Assembly: GCA_902627055.1 (NCBI GenBank)
Contig: CACOHS010000001.1
Coordinates: 186,001-250,000 of the forward strand
Direction of reading: 5' to 3'
DNA length: 64,000 nucleotides
From: an uncultured SAR86 cluster bacterium
GTDB taxonomy: Bacteria > Pseudomonadota > Gammaproteobacteria > Magnimaribacterales > D2472
A program made the translations under genes and the position numbers. Shown here piece after piece: positions 53,813 through 63,041 of this stretch (the stretch's first letter is position 1; each line of letters begins with the position of its first letter). The notes below the pieces were generated by a model. That model had not been told where the DNA came from. It ran no database searches and worked only from the letters and a program-made list of their open reading frames with translations.

Positions 53813-55800
53813 TTTGCAGTTAGCTTCTTGACTTGACTGACAATATTGTCGACTGTGAAGCCAAACTCATTCATTAACTCATTTCCTGGAGCACTTTCTC
53901 CAAATGTTTCCATGCCAATTACAATATCATTTAGATTTAATAGACAATACCAAGAATTAGGATGTAGAGCCTCAACTACGAGTTTTGGTATTTCAGGGTC
54001 GATAATACTGTCTCTATAGGCTTTATCTTGTGAGACAAATTTATCAAGGCAGGGCATAGAGACAACATTGGCTTTTAAGCCTTCTTTTGCAATTGTTTTA
54101 GCTGCCTCGATAATTAACTTAACCTCACTTCCTGAACTAATCAATGTAATATCAGCTTTATCATCAAAAGATAACAAATAACCTCCTTTCTCAATCAACT
54201 CTATTTGTTCTTTTGATCTCTCAATAAAAGGAAGGTTTTGTCTAGACAATATTAAACTATGAGGGGTTCTTTTAGAGCTAATTGCTTCTTTCCAACTTAC
54301 GGCAGTTTCTATAATGTCTGCAGGTCTCCAATTGTTTAAATTTGGAGTTGCTCTTAATGTAACAAGATGCTCTATAGGTTGGTGGGTTGGGCCATCTTCT
54401 CCTAGACCAATGGAGTCATGAGTATATACAAAGATATTTGGTATCTTCATAAGTGCTGCTAATCTAACAGCATTTCTAGCGTAATCCATGAAAACTAAAA
54501 ACGTTCCGCTGTATGGTTTTATTCCACCATGCAGGACCATTCCATTTGTCATTGCAGTCATGCCAAACTCCCTAACTCCGTAAAATATGTGATTTCCCTG
54601 TGGGCTCTCAGGAAGCATTTCAGTGCTGACAGAAGAAAATGTATTATTAGAGCCAGTTAAATCTGCAGATCCTCCAACAAGTTCTGGAAGTTTTTCACAA
54701 AAATAGTTTAAACATAGTTCAGATGCCTTTCGAGTAGCTATGTCTTTTTTATCACCTTCAGATAATTTATATATAAAATCTTTATAAGTATCTTCAAAGT
54801 TTATTGGTAGTTCATTGTTGATTACTCTTTTCAGTTCCTTAAAAGACTCAGGATGCTTTTCAGAATAATCTTTCATCAGCTTGTCCCAGGATGCATTTAG
54901 TTCAGCGCCTGCGACTTTACCATCCCACTCAGATTTAATTTCATCAGATATATGAAATGGTTCGTGATCCCATCCAAGCTCAACTCGAGTCTTTTTGACC
55001 TCATCTTCACCTAAAGCAGCGCCATGGACGCCAGATGTTCCTGATTTATTGGGCGAGCCGAAACCAATAATTGTTTTGCAGCAAATCAAAGTGGGACGCT
55101 CAACATCTTTCTTCGCTGTATGAATTGCCTCTAAGACTTTCTCAACATTATGTCCATCTACCTCCAATACTTGCCAGTTGTAACTTTCAAATCTTTGCCG
55201 AGTGTCATCAGTAAACCAATTGGTTATTTCTCCATCAATCGATATTCCATTTTGATCATAAAAACAAATTAATTTTCCTAAGCGGTGAGTTCCTGCAAAT
55301 GAACAAGCTTCATGCGAAACTCCCTCCATCAAGCAACCGTCACCTAAAAATGTGTAGGTAAAATGATCGATTGGTTTTAACTCGTCATCTTTGTTGAACC
55401 TGCTTGACAACATTTTTTCAGCTAGCGCCATTCCAACTGCATTTGCAATTCCCTGTCCCAATGGGCCAGTAGTTGTTTCTACACCAATCGACATATCAAG
55501 CTCTGGGTGACCAGGTGTTTTGGAGCCTAGTTGTCTAAATTTTTTTAAGTCTTCTATAGAAAGATCATAGCCAGTTAGGTAAAGCAAACTGTACAAGAGC
55601 ATTGATCCATGACCGTTTGAAAGTACAAACCTATCTCGATTGAACCAAGTTGGATTTTGAGGATTATGTTTTAAGTTATATTTCCATAAAGCCACTGCGA
55701 TGTCGGCCATGCCCATTGGCATTCCTGGATGACCGGATTTGGCTGTTTCAACGGCATCGATTGATAAAAACCTTATAGCGTTAGCAAGCTCTTTGTGCAT
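53809..55800 (-). CDS. tkt: transketolase
   Basis: 663 residues, family length. Thiamine-diphosphate motif GDGCLMEGVSHEACSFAG then FYDQNGISIDG; the start NAIRFLSIDAVETAKSGHPG with catalytic His; pyrimidine-domain GVREFGMTAMTNGM and the DSIGLGEDGPTHQPIEHL block. Moves two-carbon units between sugar phosphates; substrates connect with rpiA. It is the first gene of tkt-pgk-aldolase-dtd-acyl-CoA dehydrogenase-LOG, a co-directional run, and is divergent from metK across a 227-base gap. Confidence 0.97.
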   Translation of the reverse strand: MHKELANAIRFLSIDAVETAKSGHPGMPMGMADIAVALWKYNLKHNPQNPTWFNRDRFVLSNGHGSMLLYSLLYLTGYDLSIEDLKKFRQLGSKTPGHPELDMSIGVETTTGPLGQGIANAVGMALAEKMLSSRFNKDDELKPIDHFTYTFLGDGCLMEGVSHEACSFAGTHRLGKLICFYDQNGISIDGEITNWFTDDTRQRFESYNWQVLEVDGHNVEKVLEAIHTAKKDVERPTLICCKTIIGFGSPNKSGTSGVHGAALGEDEVKKTRVELGWDHEPFHISDEIKSEWDGKVAGAELNASWDKLMKDYSEKHPESFKELKRVINNELPINFEDTYKDFIYKLSEGDKKDIATRKASELCLNYFCEKLPELVGGSADLTGSNNTFSSVSTEMLPESPQGNHIFYGVREFGMTAMTNGMVLHGGIKPYSGTFLVFMDYARNAVRLAALMKIPNIFVYTHDSIGLGEDGPTHQPIEHLVTLRATPNLNNWRPADIIETAVSWKEAISSKRTPHSLILSRQNLPFIERSKEQIELIEKGGYLLSFDDKADITLISSGSEVKLIIEAAKTIAKEGLKANVVSMPCLDKFVSQDKAYRDSIIDPEIPKLVVEALHPNSWYCLLNLNDIVIGMETFGESAPGNELMNEFGFTVDNIVSQVKKLTAK

Positions 55801-55904
55801 CTTTTTTGCAAATAATTTAGAACATATTAATCATAATATGTGGCTTGGATTTTTTATAGATAAATTTGTGTTTATTTAACAAAACTAATAAAATTTTTAC
55901 ATAC

Positions 55905-55950
55905 AAAAGTGATTTGTTCCTGCTTGCATACTCAAACTGCTAAATAGGAC
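55905..55950 (+). promoter_or_regulatory. candidate SAM-II-like pseudoknot aptamer in the metK leader
   Basis: About 80-125 bases before metK the sequence reads GTGATTTGTTCC (55909-55920), then TGCTTGCATACTC, then GCTAAATAGGA (55939-55949). This parallels the SAM-II core (GAUUUAACC ... UUGCAAGC ... GCUAAAAAGGG as I recall it). A short stem AGTG/TACT (55908-55911 with 55929-55932) and a pseudoknot TCCTG/TAGGA (55918-55922 with 55945-55949) can form, and the U-rich loop GATTT and the A-rich GCTAAA are where SAM-II makes its base triples. P1 is weak (3-4 pairs), so this may be a diverged or related (SAM-V-like) class. metK makes SAM, which fits. Not verified by a covariance model. Confidence 0.45.
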
Positions 55951-55960
55951 GCCTTACTGA

Positions 55961-56027
55961 GGTGGAAAAATAAACAAAATATAAATTTTCCTCCATAAAA
56001 CTAAATTATTAACTGTAGAGGAAAATT
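55961..56027 (+). promoter_or_regulatory. alternative hairpins sequestering or freeing the metK ribosome-binding site
   Basis: The segment aattttcctc (55984-55993) is perfectly complementary over 10 bases to gaggaaaatt (56018-56027), which holds the metK Shine-Dalgarno just before ATG 56028. The same segment can instead pair with the upstream ggtggaaaaat (55961-55971; eight pairs plus one T-T mismatch). The two hairpins exclude each other, the design of a translational on/off switch. It lies just after the candidate SAM-II-like pseudoknot. Which state is favoured by ligand cannot be read from sequence. Confidence 0.6.
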
Positions 56028-57179
56028 ATGAGTTATATATTTACATCCGAATCTGTTTCAGGAGGACATCCTGATAAAGTGTGTGATCAAATATCCGATG
56101 CTGTTTTGGATGCTTACTTATCGGAAGATCCAAATAGCAGAGTGGCTTGCGAGACTATGATAAAAAATAACATGGTGTATATAGCAGGCGAAATAACTTC
56201 CCTAGGAAGTCCTGATCTAGAACCTGTTGTAAGAAAAACAATTAATGATATTGGCTACAACTCGGATGAATATGGATTTAATGGAGATACGTGTGAATTC
56301 ACAAATCTAGTTTTTGAACAATCACCTGACATCTCTCAAGGTGTTACCGAGGGTGAAGGAGAAAACCTTGAACAAGGAGCTGGAGATCAGGGACTGATGT
56401 TTGGATATGCATGCAAAGAGACAGAATCATTAATGCCACTTCCAATAGATCTTTCTCACAGATTGGTAAAAAAACAAGCAGATGTAATGAAGAGTGGAGA
56501 AATAAAATGGTTACGACCTGATGCTAAGAGTCAAGTCAGTGTAATTTACTCCGATGATGGAAAAACAATTGAAGGCTTGTCTGCGGTCGTCCTCTCAACA
56601 CAACACGATGAAGACGTTAGCCAGGAAGAAATAAAAAGTGAGGTAATGGACAAAATTATCAAGCCAATAGTTCCAGAGGAATGGTTGCTTGATTCTACAA
56701 ATATATTTATTAATCCAACTGGAAAATTTGTTATTGGTGGACCTGTTGGTGATTGTGGTCTCACTGGAAGAAAAATTATTGTAGATACCTATGGAGGCAT
56801 GGCCAGACACGGGGGCGGAGCTTTTTCTGGAAAAGATCCATCCAAAGTAGACAGATCTGCAGCATATGCATCAAGATATGTTGCTAAAAATATAGTTGCA
56901 GCTGGACTTGCAGACTACTGCGAAATTCAAGTTTCATATGCAATTGGTGTAGCCAAGCCTACATCAATACATGTAGAAACCTTTAATAGTGAAAAAATTT
57001 CTAAAAAAGCGATTGTTAAAATTGTTGAGGATGAATTTGATCTCAGGCCAAAAAGTCTAATTAATATGCTGGACTTAAAAAGACCTATATATCTTCCAAC
57101 TGCAGCGTATGGTCACTTTGGAAGATCAGATATAGAGCTTTCTTGGGAAAAAACAGATAAAGCAGCTGATATTTCATAA
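56028..57179 (+). CDS. metK: S-adenosylmethionine synthetase
   Basis: 383 residues, standard. Start [26 protein letters not shown] with catalytic His, [14 protein letters not shown]-type loop ([14 protein letters not shown]), [25 protein letters not shown] phosphate-binding block. Makes SAM from methionine and ATP. It is followed by ahcY 83 bases later, so the methyl cycle genes adjoin. Translation is probably controlled by the leader described at 55905-56027. Confidence 0.97.
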   Translation: MSYIFTSESVSGGHPDKVCDQISDAVLDAYLSEDPNSRVACETMIKNNMVYIAGEITSLGSPDLEPVVRKTINDIGYNSDEYGFNGDTCEFTNLVFEQSPDISQGVTEGEGENLEQGAGDQGLMFGYACKETESLMPLPIDLSHRLVKKQADVMKSGEIKWLRPDAKSQVSVIYSDDGKTIEGLSAVVLSTQHDEDVSQEEIKSEVMDKIIKPIVPEEWLLDSTNIFINPTGKFVIGGPVGDCGLTGRKIIVDTYGGMARHGGGAFSGKDPSKVDRSAAYASRYVAKNIVAAGLADYCEIQVSYAIGVAKPTSIHVETFNSEKISKKAIVKIVEDEFDLRPKSLINMLDLKRPIYLPTAAYGHFGRSDIELSWEKTDKAADIS

Positions 57180-57262
57180 TAATGATAGATATAGCTGCTT
57201 AAAGGGTGCACTTGCATCTTTATTTTATGTAGAATGCCCACTTAAATTTATTGGAGTAAATA

Positions 57263-58657
57263 ATGGAAAACGATTATAAAGTCGCAGATATGAGTCTTGC
57301 TGAATTCGGTAGACGAGAGATTTCTCTTGCTGAAAATGAAATGCCTGCATTAATGGCCTTAAGAACAAAATATAAAGATGCTCAGCCTCTTGCAGGTGCA
57401 AAAGTTATGGGTTGCATTCATATGACTATTCAAACAGCTGTACTTATCGAGACGTTGGTAGATCTTGGTGCGGAAGTGCGTTGGTCTGGTTGCAATATCT
57501 TCTCCACTCAAGATCATGCTGCTGCAGCTATTGCAGCCGCAGGTATTCCTGTTTTTGCTTGGAAAGGTCAAACAGACGAAGAGTTTGACTGGTGTATTGA
57601 ACAAACAATAGTTAAAGATGGAAGTCCTTGGGATGCAAACATGATTTTAGATGATGGTGGCGATCTAACTCATATGGTTCATTCTAAATTTCCTGAAATG
57701 CTTGAAAGCATTCATGGAATTTCTGAGGAAACTACTACTGGTGTTCACAGATTAAAGGCAATGCTTGAAAAAAATGAGCTTAAAGTGCCAGCAATAAATG
57801 TGAATGACTCAGTTACTAAATCAAAAAATGATAATAAATATGGATGCAGACATAGTCTAAATGATGCAATTAAAAGAGGTACAGATATGTTTCTTTCATC
57901 CAAGAAAGCATTAGTAATTGGATATGGAGACGTTGGAAAAGGTTCCGCTTTAAGTCTCGCACAAGAAGGAATGATTGTAAGAGTCGTCGAATCTGATCCC
58001 ATATGTGCTATGCAAGCCTGCATGGACGGTTTTGAAGTGGTGTCTACATACAATAACGGAGTCGTAACTAGAGACGTGAAAGATATAAATATGGCAGTTC
58101 TTGAAGATACTGACCTAATAGTTACAACCACTGGAAATGTGAATGTTTGTGATGAGGCAATGTTGCGCTCAGTAAAAAATACCGCTGTCATATGTAATAT
58201 TGGTCACTTCGATAATGAAATTGATACTCAATTCATGCGAGACAAGTGGTACTGGGAAGAGATTAAGCCTCAAGTGCATAGAGTGTTTAGAGATACTTCT
58301 CCATCGGACACGCCAGACTTACAAAGTAAGAATTACATCATTCTTTTAGCTGAAGGCAGGCTAGTCAATCTAGGAAATGCAACAGGCCATCCCAGCAGAA
58401 TAATGGATGGATCATTTGCTAATCAAGTTTTAGCTCAGATGCACTTGTATAAACAAGGTTTTGCAAACGTCAATGATGCTGATAAGCAAAATGAAATGAT
58501 AACTGTTGAAGTTCTTCCAAAAAAATTGGATGAGGAAGTTGCAGAGCTTATGGTTCAAGGCTTTGGTGGAACAATAACCAAACTAACTGGTGAGCAAGCT
58601 GATTATATTAATGTTCCTGTTGATGGCCCATTTAAAGAAGAAGAGTATAAATACTGA
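57263..58657 (+). CDS. ahcY: adenosylhomocysteinase
   Basis: 464 residues, the bacterial long form. Start block [26 protein letters not shown], substrate-site [21 protein letters not shown]-binding [17 protein letters not shown], and C-terminal [13 protein letters not shown]. Cleaves S-adenosylhomocysteine to adenosine and homocysteine after methyl transfer by enzymes such as UbiE. A good Shine-Dalgarno (TTGGAG at 57250-57255) precedes the ATG. I found no known SAH riboswitch in the 83-base upstream gap. Confidence 0.97.
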   Translation: MENDYKVADMSLAEFGRREISLAENEMPALMALRTKYKDAQPLAGAKVMGCIHMTIQTAVLIETLVDLGAEVRWSGCNIFSTQDHAAAAIAAAGIPVFAWKGQTDEEFDWCIEQTIVKDGSPWDANMILDDGGDLTHMVHSKFPEMLESIHGISEETTTGVHRLKAMLEKNELKVPAINVNDSVTKSKNDNKYGCRHSLNDAIKRGTDMFLSSKKALVIGYGDVGKGSALSLAQEGMIVRVVESDPICAMQACMDGFEVVSTYNNGVVTRDVKDINMAVLEDTDLIVTTTGNVNVCDEAMLRSVKNTAVICNIGHFDNEIDTQFMRDKWYWEEIKPQVHRVFRDTSPSDTPDLQSKNYIILLAEGRLVNLGNATGHPSRIMDGSFANQVLAQMHLYKQGFANVNDADKQNEMITVEVLPKKLDEEVAELMVQGFGGTITKLTGEQADYINVPVDGPFKEEEYKY

Positions 58658-58698
58658 TCCAATTAGTTTTTTTGAAATAAATTAATCATAATAGGTGT

Positions 58699-58800
58699 AT
58701 GCAAATACGCCTGTTACTTTTTTTAATGCTTGTTTCTTTTATGATTGCGGGATGCGGGATGAAAGCGCCTATCCCCTCAGAGATAATTTTTTTAACTTAA
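58699..58800 (+). CDS. lptM: LPS translocon maturation lipoprotein LptM (YifL)
   Basis: 33-residue lipoprotein, too short for routine calling. ATG at 58699, TAA at 58798-58800. Basic MQIR start, hydrophobic LLLFLMLVSF, lipobox-like MIAGC with Cys19, then CGMKAPIPSE, which matches the LptM pattern C-G-x-K-G-P-L-x-x-P closely. In E. coli LptM (YifL) helps the LptD-LptE translocon mature by imitating LPS, and its gene sits just upstream of dapF; here it is 8 bases before lysA-dapF. The true lysA start lies after this gene. Confidence 0.8.
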   Translation: MQIRLLLFLMLVSFMIAGCGMKAPIPSEIIFLT

Positions 58801-58808
58801 ATTCCTTC

Positions 58809-60050
58809 ATGGACCATTTTGATTACAAAAAAGGTAAGCTTTTTGCAGAAGAAGTCTCTGTAGAGGAAATTGCAAATAAATTTGGTACGCCTTCTTATAT
58901 ATATAGCAAAGCCACGCTTGAAAGCCATGCAAAAGCATATATAGATTCGTTTCAATCAATGAATGGTCTTATTTGTTTTTCAGTCAAAGCTTTATCAAAC
59001 ATTTCCATTTTAAAAATACTAAAAAAAGCAGGATGTGGATTTGATATTGTTTCAGGTGGAGAGCTACATCGAGTAATTTTAGCTGGAGCAGATCCAAAAA
59101 AGATTATTTTCTCAGGTGTTGGAAAATCAAAAGCTGAAATGGAAGCTGGGATCAATCATAATATTCTTTCGTTCAATATAGAATCTGAACCAGAACTTGA
59201 TCGGCTTAGCAGCGTTGCTAGTGAAATGAATAAAATTGCGCCAGTTGCTATTAGATTTAATCCAAATGTGGATGCTGGAGTACATGAATTTACTAAAACA
59301 GGTAGAAAATCAGATAAATTTGGCGTCAGCATCAAGGCTGCGAAAACTCTTATAAAAAAATGCAATGATTCGTCTAGACTTAACCTTGTAGGCTTAACAT
59401 GCCACATTGGATCACAAATAACTGAGTTAGATAGTTTTGAAAAAGCCGCAAAGCAAGCTTTAGACCTATTAATTGAACTAGATAAGCTAAATATAAAAAT
59501 AGATTTTATAGATATGGGCGGAGGCTTAGGAGTTAACTATATAGGGGAAAAGACTCCTCAGCCATTAGAGCTAATTCAAAGCTATGAGAGTATTTTTAAA
59601 GGCAGAAATGAAACATTAATACTAGAGCCTGGTCGATCAATCTCAGCTAATGCTGGCATCATGCTGGCTAAAGTTGAATACAAAAAGGATAATTTCATTA
59701 TTACAAATGCTGCAATGAATGACCTACTTCGTCCTGCTCTTTATGATGCACATCATGATATTTGGCCTGTCTTCAAAAATGATAATCCAGCATCTCATGT
59801 TAATGTGGTAGGTCCAATTTGTGAAACTGGTGATTTTCTTGCAAAAGATATTAACATTCACGCTTCTGAAAACGATCTATTAGCAGTTAGAACGGTTGGT
59901 GCATATGGTTCTGTTATGAGCTCAAACTATAATTCTAGACCAAGAGCTGCTGAAGTTCTGGTTGATAAAAAGAATTTTTATCTAATAAGAAAAAGAGAGG
60001 ATAACTCGAGTCTAACTTCTCTTGAAGAGGGATTAGATGATCAGATTTAA
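58809..60050 (+). CDS. lysA: diaminopimelate decarboxylase
   Basis: 413 residues from the ATG at 58809 (MDHFDYKKGKLFAEE), the standard LysA length. A longer in-frame start at 58695 would overlap lptM in another frame and adds an unconserved cysteine-rich stretch. PLP enzyme: FGTPSYIYSKATL, FSVKALSNISIL (PLP lysine in SVKA), CHIGSQITE, and GPICETGDFLA with the catalytic Cys. Makes lysine from meso-diaminopimelate. It overlaps dapF by 14 bases. Confidence 0.96.
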   Translation: MDHFDYKKGKLFAEEVSVEEIANKFGTPSYIYSKATLESHAKAYIDSFQSMNGLICFSVKALSNISILKILKKAGCGFDIVSGGELHRVILAGADPKKIIFSGVGKSKAEMEAGINHNILSFNIESEPELDRLSSVASEMNKIAPVAIRFNPNVDAGVHEFTKTGRKSDKFGVSIKAAKTLIKKCNDSSRLNLVGLTCHIGSQITELDSFEKAAKQALDLLIELDKLNIKIDFIDMGGGLGVNYIGEKTPQPLELIQSYESIFKGRNETLILEPGRSISANAGIMLAKVEYKKDNFIITNAAMNDLLRPALYDAHHDIWPVFKNDNPASHVNVVGPICETGDFLAKDINIHASENDLLAVRTVGAYGSVMSSNYNSRPRAAEVLVDKKNFYLIRKREDNSSLTSLEEGLDDQI

Positions 60051-60822
60051 AAAAATGCATGGGAATGGGAATGACTTTATCGTCATTGAGAATTTAACTA
60101 AGGCCAATTTATTATCAAAATCCCAAATAGTAAAAATTGGAGATAGAAAAAAGGGTCTGGGGTTTGATCAACTTATTACCATTAACCCACCAAAGAAATC
60201 GAATCATGATTTTTATGTAAAGTTTTTTAACTCAGATGGATCTGAGGCAGATATGTGTATGAATGGTGTAAGATCTGTTGGAACTTTTCTTTGGACTGCT
60301 AAACTTGCTCCAAGAAAACCTCTTTTATTAGGTACTAAATCAAAGCCAATTTTAATCAAACCAACAAATACTAAAAAGGTAAAAGTTATCTTTGATTGTC
60401 CCACACAAGAAATCATTCCAAAATCAGAAACTGAATTTTTAAATAAATGTGGTTTAAAAAAATATGACTTTATAAATGCTGGGAATCTTCATCTAATAAT
60501 AAAGACTAATAAAGTATTTTCTTTTGACTTAGATGAGCTTTCATCAAAGTTAAGAAAGCGTACCTTTTTTAAAAATGTAAACATTTCTCTGTATAAACAA
60601 ACCTTAAAAGGGCTGATTTTGAGAACCAATGAAGCTGGTGCCGGCGAAACCCTGTCTTGTGGTTCAGCTTCTGCTGCAAGTGCGAGCTTCAATATTAAAG
60701 ATAAGTCTGTTTTAAAAATTATCTCTGCTGGAGGCGAGCTGAGCATTAGAAAAATAAATGGTAAGCTTGAAATGGTCGGACCAGCTGAATTTATTTGTGA
60801 GGGTGTATGGCTAAAAAAATAG
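60037..60822 (+). CDS. dapF: diaminopimelate epimerase
   Basis: 261 residues. The start FKKMHGNGNDFIVIEN is typical. Catalytic cysteines are in SDGSEADMCMNGVRS (near residue 75) and in AGAGETLSCGSASAAS (near residue 207). Compared with the usual C-G-N-G-A-R-C and A-C-G-T-G-A-C-A, both loops are altered (CMNG and CGSAS), though both Cys are kept. Converts LL- to meso-diaminopimelate for murein and lysine. It overlaps both neighbours (lysA 14, DUF484 16 bases). Confidence 0.92.
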   Translation: MIRFKKMHGNGNDFIVIENLTKANLLSKSQIVKIGDRKKGLGFDQLITINPPKKSNHDFYVKFFNSDGSEADMCMNGVRSVGTFLWTAKLAPRKPLLLGTKSKPILIKPTNTKKVKVIFDCPTQEIIPKSETEFLNKCGLKKYDFINAGNLHLIIKTNKVFSFDLDELSSKLRKRTFFKNVNISLYKQTLKGLILRTNEAGAGETLSCGSASAASASFNIKDKSVLKIISAGGELSIRKINGKLEMVGPAEFICEGVWLKK

Positions 60823-61436
60823 ATGTCAAAGAAATTGAGCTCTATCTTTTGGAAAATACTGATTTCTTTCTTACAAGAGAGTCTCTTGTGAGCGAATTAA
60901 GCTTTAAACATGATAGTGAAGGTGCTACATCATTGTTAGAAATGCAAATTCGAAAACTAAGAGATGAACAATCTAGACTAATAGAAATGCTTTCAGGTTT
61001 TGTTTCTACTGGAAAAGAGAATGAAAAACTTTTCTTTAAATCTAAAGATCTTACATTGTCGCTTATAACTGCTCGGGATTTTACTGCTGTAAAAAAAATA
61101 GTTGAAAAATTTTTCATGAACAACTTTAAGGTTGACTCCTGCATCCTGGAAATACTTTCCGATGATCAATTGCAAATTCTTGAAGATGAAACAAACATGG
61201 ATATGAGCAAAAATGCTATTCATATGGGACCTTTATCAAAAGAAAAAATGGCCGCTTTTTTTAAGACTAATAAAATTCAATCTGCAGTAATCAGCGTCAT
61301 GAAGCTTGAAGATAACTTTGGCCTCCTAAAGATTGGATCAAATGATCCAACCAAGTATCTTGGTGATGGAGATACAACTTTTATAGAGTATATTCGAGAT
61401 ATTATTGTTAAGGTTATTGAATCAAAAGAGGCATGA
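60807..61436 (+). CDS. DUF484-family (GAF-like) protein
   Basis: 209 residues. Start VKEIELYLLENTDFFLTRESLVSELSF, a coiled-coil LLEMQIRKLRDEQSRLIEML, then a GAF-like domain (about 85-205) ending FGLLKIGSNDPTKYLGDGDTTFIEYIRDII, which is the DUF484 family found between dapF and xerC in gammaproteobacteria (YigA in E. coli). Function unknown; the GAF fold suggests small-ligand sensing. It overlaps dapF and xerC. Confidence 0.9.
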   Translation: MAKKIDVKEIELYLLENTDFFLTRESLVSELSFKHDSEGATSLLEMQIRKLRDEQSRLIEMLSGFVSTGKENEKLFFKSKDLTLSLITARDFTAVKKIVEKFFMNNFKVDSCILEILSDDQLQILEDETNMDMSKNAIHMGPLSKEKMAAFFKTNKIQSAVISVMKLEDNFGLLKIGSNDPTKYLGDGDTTFIEYIRDIIVKVIESKEA

Positions 61437-62341
61437 GCGCAAAACAATATTTTTTTAATGCCTTAATTTTTGATTACTTAGATTTTTTAAAGAATATAAA
61501 AGGTCTGAGTGAAAATACTGCAAAAGCATATCAAAGAGATTTAAGTAAATTTTCAAAATTTTTAGAGGCCCTTGCAATAGATTACTTGGAACATATTACA
61601 GAAGAAATTTGCTCAGCTTGGGTTGCAGATCTTTTTCAAAATAACGTTAGCGCAAGGAGCATTCAAAGGCACATATCCTCAGCAAAAGGTTTCTTTGGTT
61701 ACATAAAAAAAATCGGTTTAGTTCAAACCTCTCCATTTGAATTAATTAACTCGCCTAAATCTCCAAGCCGTCTTCCAAATGTTTTGTCGCCTGAAGAGGT
61801 ATCTCAGTTGCTAAATTTCAAGCCTAAAAATATTCAAGATAAAAGAGATCTAGCAATTATTGAGCTGATTTATTCCAGCGGCCTAAGGGTATCCGAAGCT
61901 GTAAATTCAAATTTATCTGATTTCGAAGACAATAATAATTTTTTAAGAGTAATTGGCAAGGGCTCAAAGACTAGACTGGTTCCAGTTGGTCGATTTGCAC
62001 AAAATGCAATTAAGATTTGGATCAAGGAAAGAGAGAAGATTTTAACAATTGATGATGCCTTATTTGTAAATCTCAGAGGCGGAAGAATTTCTGCAAGAAG
62101 TATTCAAGAGAGATTAAAGAGCATTGCTTTGATGCAAGGATTGCCTCCTGTAAATCCACATATGCTCAGACATAGTTTTGCTACCCATTTACTTGAATCC
62201 AGCGGAGATCTTCGAAGTATTCAAGAATTACTCGGTCATAGCTCTTTGTCAACTACACAAATTTATACAAGGCTTGATTATCAACACCTAATAAAAGTGT
62301 ATGAAAATTCACATCCTAGGGCTCATAAGAAAAATGTCTGA
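61433..62341 (+). CDS. xerC: tyrosine recombinase XerC
   Basis: 302 residues. N-terminal SAM-like core-binding domain (about 10-95; NIKGLSENTAKAYQRDLSKF) and a catalytic domain with Arg near 152 (SSGLRVSEAV), H-x-x-R near 242-245 (HMLRHSFATHLLE), His in LLGHSSLSTTQ and nucleophilic Tyr in IYTRLDYQHL. With XerD resolves chromosome dimers at dif; no dif-like site is noted here. Position after DUF484 and before yigB is the conserved dapF-xerC locus. Confidence 0.95.
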   Translation: MSAKQYFFNALIFDYLDFLKNIKGLSENTAKAYQRDLSKFSKFLEALAIDYLEHITEEICSAWVADLFQNNVSARSIQRHISSAKGFFGYIKKIGLVQTSPFELINSPKSPSRLPNVLSPEEVSQLLNFKPKNIQDKRDLAIIELIYSSGLRVSEAVNSNLSDFEDNNNFLRVIGKGSKTRLVPVGRFAQNAIKIWIKEREKILTIDDALFVNLRGGRISARSIQERLKSIALMQGLPPVNPHMLRHSFATHLLESSGDLRSIQELLGHSSLSTTQIYTRLDYQHLIKVYENSHPRAHKKNV

Positions 62342-63041
62342 AATAAAACTTATTACCTTTGATCTAGACGACACTTTTTGGGATATTAAAAACACTATTA
62401 TAAGTGCAGAAATAAATTCTAGAAAATGGATTGAGGATAGAATTAAAAAAAAAATAGAGTGGGGAACTTTTGACGATTTTTTAGAAATTAGAAATGAGCT
62501 GATTAAAGAAAATCCGTCCTTGGATTATGATCTTGGATTATTAAGGAAAAAGATGATTTCTTATCACACACAAAAATATTTTAAGAATCAAAAAGACCTA
62601 GACGAATTTATTGAAGAAGCCTATATATTTTTTTTAGAAGAGAGGCACAAAGTAGAGTTCTTCGATGGTGTAATTCCAGTTTTAGAAAAATTATCCTCAA
62701 ATTATAAGCTTGGTGTTCTAACGAATGGTAATGCCGATATAAAAAAATTAGGGATCGATCACATGTTTGATTTTTCAGTATCTTCGGCGGATGTAAAGAG
62801 TAATAAACCGGACCAGGGTCACTTCGTAAAAGCTAAAGAGCTCTCAAAAATTAATTTTCATAATACTCTTCATGTTGGAGACCATCCAGTAAATGATATT
62901 AGTGGAGCTAGAAAGCTGGGAATAAATGTTATGTGGTTTAATCTAAATAATTTAGTTTGGGATATTGATGAGAATCCTCCAATTCAATTTAAAAAGTGGA
63001 GTGAATTCGTAAACTTACTGGAGGAAAATTATGGCAACTAA
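62334..63041 (+). CDS. yigB: HAD-family phosphatase, YigB-like
   Basis: 235 residues from the ATG at 62334. HAD motifs: FDLDDTFWD (catalytic Asp pair) near residue 9, LTNGNAD (motif II Thr), Lys in SSADVKSNKPD, and motif IV GDHPVNDISGAR. In E. coli YigB dephosphorylates 5-amino-6-(5-phospho-D-ribitylamino)uracil for riboflavin synthesis and sits after xerC, as here; conservation of the substrate is inferred. It overlaps xerC by 8 bases and ubiK by 11. Confidence 0.85.
   Translation: MSEIKLITFDLDDTFWDIKNTIISAEINSRKWIEDRIKKKIEWGTFDDFLEIRNELIKENPSLDYDLGLLRKKMISYHTQKYFKNQKDLDEFIEEAYIFFLEERHKVEFFDGVIPVLEKLSSNYKLGVLTNGNADIKKLGIDHMFDFSVSSADVKSNKPDQGHFVKAKELSKINFHNTLHVGDHPVNDISGARKLGINVMWFNLNNLVWDIDENPPIQFKKWSEFVNLLEENYGN

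Noticed and set aside
55838-55879. 13-codon frame (MWLGFFIDKF...) in the tkt/metK gap
   Set aside because: No Shine-Dalgarno, lies upstream of the candidate aptamer, and too short to support.
57180-57262. Possible SAH riboswitch before ahcY
   Set aside because: No match to the known SAH-riboswitch core and only weak GGGTGCA/TGCCC pairing.
57745-58191. 148-codon open frame antisense to ahcY
   Set aside because: Mirror of a highly conserved coding sequence; Ser/Thr-rich composition is what antisense reading produces.
58695-58808. Extended N-terminus of lysA
   Set aside because: The extra 38 residues overlap lptM in another frame and are not LysA-like; ATG at 58809 gives the standard length.
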